Below, one piece after another: positions 23,387 to 30,923 of a stretch of DNA of 30,923 nt. Both the position numbers and the translations under genes were made by a program. The number at the start of each line of letters is the position of its first letter. Within the stretch, counting starts at the first letter, position 1. The DNA is taken from the NCBI GenBank assembly GCA_046484045.1, contig JAWOBZ010000025.1:1-30923 (forward strand), written 5' to 3'. The notes under the pieces were generated by a model. It searched no databases. It saw nothing but the letters and a program-made list of their open reading frames with translations, and was not told where the DNA came from. The DNA comes from CAZHUM01 sp046484045 (lineage in GTDB: Archaea; Thermoplasmatota; Thermoplasmata; Halarchaeoplasmatales; Halarchaeoplasmataceae).

Positions 23387-23848
23387 CTAACCTAAATCAG
23401 CATTTTCGGGATCTATGCCTTTAAACCCGCCTTTTTCGAAAGCCTCTAACAGTTCATTATCGGAAGTTAAAACAACGATCTCATCTTGTAGAATCTCACC
23501 TACTTCTTTAACAATTTGATATTGGATAGAATCTAAAGTTTTTAATGCAAATTCAGTAACAACCAAAATACTTTCATTTATTGTATCCTCAGTTACAGGT
23601 ATTATTGTGAATATCTCATCAATCTCTTCAAAAGATGTTTTTAAAGCATCTTGGAATTCTTCCTTTGTTATTATGTTTCCTTTCTGTTTTCTCTTTAGTG
23701 CCGATGTTAACTCGAGTAACGAAAGAGAAGAGATAAAAGCCTCTTTTTCAGTATTAACTATCTCTTCAAACATACTGTCAACAAACTCAGTACCTTTCTC
23801 TTTGTGATATCTCTTAACCAGTGCAGAAGTATCGAAAAAATATATCAT
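23387..23848 (-). CDS. vapC: PIN-domain RNase toxin (VapC family)
   Basis: 153 residues. The acidic active-site residues of PIN nucleases are all present: D6 in FFDTSALVKRY, E46 in SLLELTSAL, D106 in LKTLDSIQYQ, and D130 in LTSDNELLEAF. The enzyme should therefore cleave RNA when not inhibited. ATG 23848 follows the upstream gene's TAA (23850-23852) by one base, so the two are translated from one mRNA. The module lies between two RHS copies. Its AT-rich composition differs from those copies, which fits separate acquisition. Confidence 0.9.
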   Translation of the reverse strand: MIYFFDTSALVKRYHKEKGTEFVDSMFEEIVNTEKEAFISSLSLLELTSALKRKQKGNIITKEEFQDALKTSFEEIDEIFTIIPVTEDTINESILVVTEFALKTLDSIQYQIVKEVGEILQDEIVVLTSDNELLEAFEKGGFKGIDPENADLG

Positions 23849-23849
23849 C

Positions 23850-24071
23850 TTATTCCCTTTCTGAGATTATGTAATCAGACATTGATTCGTCGATTTTTGA
23901 CAAACTCTTTCTTATTTCCTCGATGGATCTGTTTTTACCCCCATACATCATGATTATCTTGTCAAATATTTTCATTATTTTCTCCTTTCTATGCCTATAC
24001 ATACCTAAAGCGATGATTTCTTCTAAATTATGTGATTCAGGATTTTTATGGTTGGTATCTATATGGCTCAT
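23850..24071 (-). CDS. Putative VapC antitoxin, family not recognised
   Basis: 73 residues, directly upstream of vapC with one base between. By position it should be the antitoxin. It lacks an obvious AbrB, CopG or Phd start. The N-terminus is His/Asn-rich (SHIDTNHKNPESHNLEE), and the middle is helical and basic (YRHRKEKIMKIFDKIIMMYGG). The C-terminal half, SIEEIRKSLSKIDESMSDYI, looks like a toxin-binding helix. The N-terminus may be the DNA-binding part, but no motif proves it. Possible promoter sequences lie in the AT-rich stretch 24072-24125. Confidence 0.65.
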   Translation of the reverse strand: MSHIDTNHKNPESHNLEEIIALGMYRHRKEKIMKIFDKIIMMYGGKNRSIEEIRKSLSKIDESMSDYIISERE

Positions 24072-24165
24072 TAAAAAATATAGGTCATCAAGATTATTTA
24101 TAATTTATCTCTATTTAATACACTGAAGACGTCAAAGTCATATCCCTATGTATCCCGGGATGATA

Positions 24166-24638
24166 CACTTACACATACGACTACGACAACAACGGCAACT
24201 TGATAGAGGGAGATACGGACTACCGCTATCTCTCGACCTTCCTGAACGGCGAGAAGGTGAACTGGCTGGCGACCATCGGGAATCCTTCTGTAAACCCATC
24301 AGATGTGTATTCATACGGCTATTCACTCGATGGCCGACGTACTGGGAAAGCCAACTACACGACCAAGATACGCTATCTCTACGTCTACAGGAAAGCCTAT
24401 CGCCTTTCCAGATACTTGTCGAGCAGAGCTCTCTAAGTTTACAGGAAAACTCATAAGTTTTCCTTCGAGTAGAGGAATGAATTCCTCTAACATTGGAATT
24501 TCTAATTCCAATACTTTCCCGAACGAGTTCGGGATAAACGGCACCAACGTCGCTTACGAGAACTGGAGCGACGGTCGTATGGTGCGCTACACCCACCCGC
24601 TGGCAGGCTATGGGATGGAGGGCTGTGGATCCTGCGGA
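24166..24638 (+). pseudogene. RHS/YD-repeat gene fragment, copy 2
   Basis: It starts within YTYDYDNNGNLIEGD, a clear YD repeat, and runs to RYLY at 24382, then the hairpin insert, then GTNVAYENWSDGRMVRYTHP and GCGSCG near 24637. It aligns to copy 1 from 24190 onward. From 24190 to 24270 it is identical to copy 1. From 24271 to about 24367 it differs at many third positions without changing the protein, apart from a short loop. It is then identical again through the insert. No start or complete gene is present. The frame upstream of the insert is offset from the frame after it. Confidence 0.75.
24384..24537 (+). repeat. Hairpin-ladder insert, copy 2 (154 bp)
   Basis: Six consecutive inverted repeats: 24390-24409 (GGAAAG/CTTTCC), 24421-24431 (GAGC/GCTC), 24444-24463 (GGAAAACT/AGTTTTCC, 4-nt loop), 24471-24488 (AGAGGAAT/ATTCCTCT, 2-nt loop), 24492-24512 (ATTGGAATT/AATTCCAAT, 3-nt loop) and 24518-24533 (CCCGAAC/GTTCGGG, 2-nt loop). 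All stems are perfect and no two share sequence. Removing the 154 bp rejoins TAC-G with AC-GGC, restoring Tyr-Asp-Gly, the expected RHS sequence. In the downstream RHS frame the insert itself has no stop codon. Confidence 0.75.
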
Positions 24639-24648
24639 GATGTGGGAG

Positions 24649-24686
24649 CAAGTCGAAGACTTGGCGACTCAGCGGAACGAAGTTCC
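24649..24686 (+). repeat. Two further hairpins after RHS copy 2
   Basis: CAAGTC-GAA-GACTTG (24649-24663) and GGAAC-GAA-GTTCC (24674-24686) are perfect short hairpins with the same GAA loop, 10 bases apart. They follow the GCGSCG end of the RHS copy and look like the start of a second ladder. The bases from 24687 to 24809 hold no gene I can recognise. Confidence 0.6.
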
Positions 24687-24809
24687 AGCGCGTGCGGACC
24701 CACTGCGGATGCCTTCGTTATTAAACCGATCTCGATGGTCTTAACTCTAAGATAATATCTACTTGATGGAATCTCGTAAAAAAATAAGAAAAAAGGGGTG
24801 AAGTGTTTT

Positions 24810-26762
<1,953 letters not shown>

Positions 26763-26769
26763 TGTTAAC

Positions 26770-26815
26770 ACCTATATATTCAACTTTGACCGCTACATCG
26801 AACTCATATATAGGT
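26770..26815 (-). promoter_or_regulatory. Inverted repeat upstream of acs
   Basis: ACCTATATAT (26770-26779) and ATATATAGGT (26806-26815) are perfect 10-bp inverted repeats 26 bp apart. They lie directly before the acs ribosome site. Each half contains a TATATA core, so one half may be the TATA box and the pair may be an operator. A stem in the leader RNA is the other option. Confidence 0.45.
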
Positions 26816-26991
26816 ATTTTTTGGTTATAAAAACGGGATTATTAAATTTTATATAAAATATATATCGGTATATAGTCGTGTAATAACAATCAAACCATAT
26901 TTCGATATTGCGTAAAATCGGGGGTTGAATAAATCACAGTAAATATTATATAGTTTAATTTATTTATAATGGGCAAGGAGGAACGTATAGA

Positions 26992-29964
26992 ATGCTAAAG
27001 AAAACCTTAGGGCCATTGGTTATTTCATTTTGTATTATCTTAGCTAGTACCTTTGTTTTTGTCAATATAGGCACCGAATTGTCAGGAGCATCCACATTAT
27101 ATGTAGGTGGAAGTGGCGGTGGAAATTATACGACTATTCAATCCGCGGTTGAAAATGCAACTTCAGGAGATGAAATATTTGTGTACAACGGGACCTACAA
27201 AGAAAATATTGTTATTGATAAAACGGTTACATTAACAGGAGAACATCGTACCGATACGATAATCGAAGACTGTTCGAACGATACGATTTTGGAAGTTATA
27301 GCAGATTATGTAAACATCACCGAATTTACATTCTATAACTCTTCTGAGTCTGGTGTGAATATTACGAATAGTAATAATTGTTGCATTTTAGGTAATATAT
27401 TGGAAGATAATATGGTAGGCATCTACGTGAACGGTTCATCGGATGTAATCATAGGTAGTAACAAATTCGGAAATAATCTTTACAGTATTCTAATGCATAA
27501 ATCAGAATATGCTCTTTTAGAAAATAATAATATTATTGATAATACTTTTGGTATTTTACTGGATAACTCTGATTACAACAAGATAACATCTAATAACTGC
27601 TCTGATAATTTAATCACTGGAATAAGGATAGAAGAGTCGATCAACAATAATATTTCAGATAATAATCTATGGAATAACAATTTCGCTTACGGTTTAGAAA
27701 TACGTAAATCTACACAGAATAAAATAGTCAACAATAAAATGAACTATAACGGAGATAAAGGTTTATACGTATTCGAATCCGATCACATAGATATCATTAA
27801 CAACGATTGTAGAAAAAATGGAGAAACAGGACTTCACCTTGAACGATCTGATTACTGTTCAATAGAAAACAATCGGTTATCCTCCAATGTGGACAGCTAT
27901 GGTCTAAGGATATATTATTCGGACTATAATTCGATAAAAAATAATACTATAGGCGGTAATGACGGTAATGGTTTATATCTGACCGATTCCCAAGAAAACG
28001 ATATCCAATATAATATTATCAATAACAATGGTTTTCACGGGATATCAATTTCTAGTTCTTCTAAAATCCATATCGAAAACAATCTGTGTAATAAAAATAA
28101 AGCAAATGGAATATGGATCGGGGATTCAGATCACATCAATGTGTACGATAACGAATTAGATTCAAACAACGAAACGAATCTATATATGGATGAATTAGAA
28201 TCTTGTAAGATAGAGAATAATTTGGTATCAAATAGCGAATTATATAACGGTATATCAACATATTCACTGGTTTCCGTAAAAATATCCAATAATACCTGTC
28301 ATGGGAACAAATACCACGGGATAAGAATTGAAGATAACAGCCATTGTACAATATCAAATAATACATGTTATGATGGGGACAGCAGTAATATTTACATAAA
28401 TATCTCCTATAATAACTTGGTCAAAGGAAATACCGCCTATGGTAGCAATGGATACCACGGGATATGTATGAAGGGTTCCGGTTTGAATACCTTAGAAGAA
28501 AATTTGTGTTATGAAAACCATTATCAGGGCATATTATTGATAAATAGCGATGGCAATACTATTCAAAAAAATAACCTATCTGACAATGATGATTGCGGAC
28601 TATATCTCTATTATTCAGATGAGAATACGGTATACAATAATTTGATGGATGAAAACTATCTGGATGGGATATCGATATCTCAGTCTAATAGTAATACGAT
28701 TCACTATAACAATATCTCCTGGAATAAAGGCGGCATCAAAATATTTGAGAACTCTGAAGATAACCTAATTTATCATAACAATATAATAAGCAACCTTTTC
28801 CAGGCATATGATTACGGAGATAATGATTGGGACAACGGTTATCCTTCAGGAGGGAACTACTGGTCGGATTACGATGAAATAGATATCTATTCAGGCCCCG
28901 GTCAAGATGAAGATTTCGCTGACGGTATCGGCGATACACCATATGAGATCAAGAATGGGGAAGGGATCGATAACTACCCGCTCATGTCTCTATTCGACGG
29001 GAAGAACATAGAATCTACAGACCTTAAATCCCCCGTAATAGATGATGAACTCCTGAATAATCCAACTACCGGGGATACTTACAACCTAACGATCACAGTG
29101 ACAGACAATACCAAGGTTTACTGTACAAATCTCCTTTATCGGCTCGGCGGTGACACAAACCAGTTTAGTAATGTCAGTATGTATAACATATCATCTACTG
29201 AGTGGCAGTACAGTTTGGATATGCCATTGAATTCTACACCCGACCTGCACTACAGGATATGGGCCATGGATTATTCGAGAAATCAAGTTATAACACAGAA
29301 TAAAAATATCACCGTAGTTGATAATGACAAACCCATAATATCCGTTGGTGATACTATTTCTGGCTTGGAGGGAGAGGAGATCGAATTCGATATCGGAAAC
29401 TCTTATGATAATATCGGCATCGAGAGATGTTTATGGACATTCAGTGATGATCAAGCGAATTATACACAAAATAATCTTACATACATATTCGAAGAACCTG
29501 GTAATTACACTGTCACATTAGAATTATTCGATGAAGCGGATAACAAAGCATCGCACATAATTGAATGTGATATCCTTGCGGATACTGACAGAAACGGCAT
29601 TCCGGATGTTGAAGATGAAGATGACGACGGCGACGGAATGCCGGACGAGTGGGAGATAGAACACGACCTCAATCCGAAAGACCTCTCGGATGCTGAACTG
29701 GACAACGATGGAGACGGGCTCACGAACCTGGAGGAATACAATGCAGGAACGGATCCGAACAACGAGGACACAGATGGAGATGGCATTTTAGATGGAGAAG
29801 ATAACGAACCCACGAAACCCAGCAAGAGATGGATTTACATCGGAATTGCAGTCGTTATAGCAGCGATGATTTCTATTGTATTGTTTTGGCATTTCAAAAT
29901 GAAAAAAGTTGATGACGAAGAAGAGGAGGAAGAAGGCTTTTCATACTTTGAGGATTATGATTGA
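26992..29964 (+). CDS. Large surface protein: NosD beta-helix, PKD, anchor
   Basis: 990 residues. A signal peptide (about 1-31) is followed by a long NosD-type right-handed beta-helix (about 38-660) built from some twenty 22-24-residue rungs with the pattern N-x-I-x-x-N-x-x-x-x-N. Then come an Ig-like segment (about 675-765), a PKD domain (about 770-860; YDNIGIERCLWTFSDDQANY), calcium-binding DxDxDG repeats (DTDRNGIPD, DDDGDGMPD, DNDGDGLTN, DTDGDGILD), a membrane helix (about 940-960) and an acidic cytoplasmic end. AAGGAGG lies about 10 nt before the ATG. It shares its C-terminal layout with the 13446-17021 protein but is much more AT-rich in the helix part. The upstream 220 bp holds only promoter-like AT-rich sequence. 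Confidence 0.85.
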   Translation: MLKKTLGPLVISFCIILASTFVFVNIGTELSGASTLYVGGSGGGNYTTIQSAVENATSGDEIFVYNGTYKENIVIDKTVTLTGEHRTDTIIEDCSNDTILEVIADYVNITEFTFYNSSESGVNITNSNNCCILGNILEDNMVGIYVNGSSDVIIGSNKFGNNLYSILMHKSEYALLENNNIIDNTFGILLDNSDYNKITSNNCSDNLITGIRIEESINNNISDNNLWNNNFAYGLEIRKSTQNKIVNNKMNYNGDKGLYVFESDHIDIINNDCRKNGETGLHLERSDYCSIENNRLSSNVDSYGLRIYYSDYNSIKNNTIGGNDGNGLYLTDSQENDIQYNIINNNGFHGISISSSSKIHIENNLCNKNKANGIWIGDSDHINVYDNELDSNNETNLYMDELESCKIENNLVSNSELYNGISTYSLVSVKISNNTCHGNKYHGIRIEDNSHCTISNNTCYDGDSSNIYINISYNNLVKGNTAYGSNGYHGICMKGSGLNTLEENLCYENHYQGILLINSDGNTIQKNNLSDNDDCGLYLYYSDENTVYNNLMDENYLDGISISQSNSNTIHYNNISWNKGGIKIFENSEDNLIYHNNIISNLFQAYDYGDNDWDNGYPSGGNYWSDYDEIDIYSGPGQDEDFADGIGDTPYEIKNGEGIDNYPLMSLFDGKNIESTDLKSPVIDDELLNNPTTGDTYNLTITVTDNTKVYCTNLLYRLGGDTNQFSNVSMYNISSTEWQYSLDMPLNSTPDLHYRIWAMDYSRNQVITQNKNITVVDNDKPIISVGDTISGLEGEEIEFDIGNSYDNIGIERCLWTFSDDQANYTQNNLTYIFEEPGNYTVTLELFDEADNKASHIIECDILADTDRNGIPDVEDEDDDGDGMPDEWEIEHDLNPKDLSDAELDNDGDGLTNLEEYNAGTDPNNEDTDGDGILDGEDNEPTKPSKRWIYIGIAVVIAAMISIVLFWHFKMKKVDDEEEEEEGFSYFEDYD

Positions 29965-29983
29965 TCGAGGGATACGATGTGCA

Positions 29984-30017
29984 AAAAGTATTTTAACCCC
30001 GCTTAACAATAGTTAAG
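29984..30017 (+). promoter_or_regulatory. Promoter and palindrome of the copper genes
   Basis: A TATA-like AAAAGTATTTTA (29984-29994) is followed by CTTAACAATAGTTAAG (30002-30017), a perfect 6-bp inverted repeat. The palindrome sits between the TATA-like box and the start codon at 30027, a good repressor position. It shares TTAAC/GTTAA half-sites with the element before the DtxR gene (8281-8299). Confidence 0.45.
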
Positions 30018-30026
30018 AGTGATAAT

Positions 30027-30167
30027 ATGGCTATAGATCCCGTGTGTAAGATGAGGGTAGATGAGGACAGTGCTGAATACAAAACGGAGTACAAGGGGAA
30101 AACGTACTACTTCTGTGCCCCCGGCTGCAAATCTGCCTTCGAAGAGGACCCGGAAAAATATCTATAA
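30027..30167 (+). CDS. YHS-domain protein (small metal-binding)
   Basis: 46 residues, essentially only a YHS domain: DPVCKMRVDE near 4-13, YKGKTYYFCAPGCKSAFEEDP near the middle (two Cys spaced FCAPGC), and an aromatic YL end. YHS domains bind metals such as copper and commonly precede or are fused to copper P-type ATPases. Here it lies 38 bp before such a gene on the same strand, so a copper-delivery or -sensing role is likely. No signal peptide is present, so it is cytoplasmic. Confidence 0.85.
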   Translation: MAIDPVCKMRVDEDSAEYKTEYKGKTYYFCAPGCKSAFEEDPEKYL

Positions 30168-30205
30168 ATCAATTCTATAGATGACATCATAGTCGAGGTT
30201 GGAAG

Positions 30206-30923
30206 ATGACCGGAGAAGAAAAAAGTAAAGGTAAAGAGAAGAAGAACATTCCGATAGAAGGAATGCACTGCGCCAGCTGTGCCCAGACTATAGAGAAGTC
30301 CCTGGATAAATTGGAGGGCATCGATAAGAGCAACGTCAGCTATGCCAGCGAGCAGGCTTCTATCGAGTATGATCCGTCGAAGATCAAGATGGACGATGTA
30401 TCCAAGGCAGTTGAGGAAGCCGGTTATTCTGTTTACCAGGGTGAACGGATCGATATGCCCATCGAAGGGATGACCTGTGCAGCCTGTTCACAGGCCAATC
30501 AAAAAGCTCTGGAAAAGTTGGACGGGGTTATTTCAGCCAACGTCAACCTCACCACCGAGAAAGCGACTATAAACTACATCCCTGGTAAAGTCCACAGGAG
30601 CGATCTTGTAAGAGCCGTTAAGAAAACGGGTTATTCGGTTCCCGATTCGTGGTTAGAAGAGGATTACGAAGAGAAGGACAGGGTGGATAAGGACCTTGAA
30701 AAGATAGAGACCGCAAAACGCCGAACTTACACCGCATGGGCGTTCGTCATCCCGATGATGGTCATCATAATCTCCAATTATCTAGGATATACTCTTCTCC
30801 AGAGACCTTACTTCGATATAACTCTAGTAGCTTTGGCTACACCGGTCCTTTTTTACGTTGGATCCGAGACTATGACCTCCGGAGCCCGTTCGCTGATCAA
30901 ACTCTCGCCCAATATGGACGCAC
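30206..30923 (+). CDS. copA: Copper-translocating P-type ATPase, N-terminal part
   Basis: 239 residues are visible; the gene continues past the window. After a Lys-rich start there are two heavy-metal-associated domains: GMHCASC (Cys 22 and 25, domain about 14-80) and GMTCAAC (Cys 91 and 94, domain about 82-150). A charged linker leads to the first membrane helices (WAFVIPMMVIIISNYLGY near 178-195, then a second near 205-225). Two N-terminal HMA domains are typical of CopA copper exporters. The catalytic DKTGT and CPC sites are beyond the window. GAGGTTGGA lies just before ATG 30206. Co-transcription with the YHS gene is likely. Confidence 0.92.
   Translation, partial: MTGEEKSKGKEKKNIPIEGMHCASCAQTIEKSLDKLEGIDKSNVSYASEQASIEYDPSKIKMDDVSKAVEEAGYSVYQGERIDMPIEGMTCAACSQANQKALEKLDGVISANVNLTTEKATINYIPGKVHRSDLVRAVKKTGYSVPDSWLEEDYEEKDRVDKDLEKIETAKRRTYTAWAFVIPMMVIIISNYLGYTLLQRPYFDITLVALATPVLFYVGSETMTSGARSLIKLSPNMDA

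Noticed and set aside
24384..24537. Hairpin ladder as a CRISPR array
   Set aside because: The palindromes all differ in sequence and length and no unit is repeated with spacers, so it is not a CRISPR array.
24384..24537. Hairpin ladder as transcription terminators
   Set aside because: Stems are not followed by T-runs, several occur in close series, and the insert lies inside a coding sequence at a fixed codon in both copies.
24138..24596. Minus-strand open frame of about 150 codons across RHS copy 2 (and a similar one at 23046-23375)
   Set aside because: It is antisense to the RHS frame, whose codons show synonymous divergence; the antisense frame is a shadow.
24303..24755. Plus-strand frame of 150 codons running through the hairpin insert as a real gene
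   Set aside because: Its first part is in the wrong frame for the RHS sequence and it has no promoter or ribosome site; kept only as a note that the insert lacks stops in the downstream frame.
26772..26991. A possible RNA gene between acs and the NosD-like gene
   Set aside because: The stretch is AT-rich with TATA-like motifs and an inverted repeat only; no tRNA, rRNA or snoRNA-like features were found.

Overview
The window looks archaeal. It carries archaeal ribosomal protein L10e (uL16), translation factor aIF2-beta with a zinc ribbon and a C-terminal TRAM domain, a presenilin-type intramembrane aspartyl protease, PRC-barrel and UspA proteins, and two giant NosD/PKD surface proteins. Many genes have a TATA-like box 24-33 bp upstream of the start codon, as expected for leaderless or short-leader archaeal transcripts. 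Proteins are rich in Glu/Asp. A euryarchaeal lineage near Thermoplasmatota is my best guess, but this is inference only.

Layout. 1-1567: an IS4-superfamily (IS1634-like) insertion sequence, with a short gene remnant on its right. 1725-6412: accessory genes, namely a 36-residue zinc-ribbon protein, two unknown proteins on the minus strand, a MntA-HepT toxin-antitoxin (TA) pair with a palindrome in its promoter, a decayed coding stretch, and AT-rich small membrane proteins, one with an internal duplication. 6606-8163: an overlapping operon of a nucleotidyltransferase-fold protein, a 45-residue partner and a TPR protein. 8301-11265: a DtxR-family regulator co-transcribed with a complete Zn/Mn ABC transporter. 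11274-12820: two membrane-anchored thioredoxin-fold proteins. 12938-22212: mostly housekeeping genes (L10e, SDR, acyltransferase-like membrane protein, PRC-barrel, UspA, aIF2-beta, presenilin homologue, methyltransferase), plus a 1191-residue TolB/NosD/FN3/PKD surface protein.

22213-24780 is the unusual part: an island of broken RHS/YD-repeat coding sequence alternating with TA modules. The order is RHS scrap, RelE-like toxin (frameshifted) with an RHH-like antitoxin, RHS copy 1, VapC with an unrecognised antitoxin, RHS copy 2. The two larger RHS copies (about 450 bp each) differ almost only at synonymous sites, so they descend from selected genes. Both are interrupted at exactly the same codon by a 153/154-bp insert made of consecutive short perfect hairpins (a 'hairpin ladder'). 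Two more such hairpins follow RHS copy 2. I do not recognise this element. It is the best candidate here for something undescribed.

24810-30923: acetyl-CoA synthetase with an inverted repeat upstream, a second large NosD/PKD surface protein, and the start of a copper system (YHS-domain protein, then a CopA-type P-type ATPase that runs off the window end). No rRNA, tRNA or CRISPR was seen. No gene-free stretch exceeds 300 bases.
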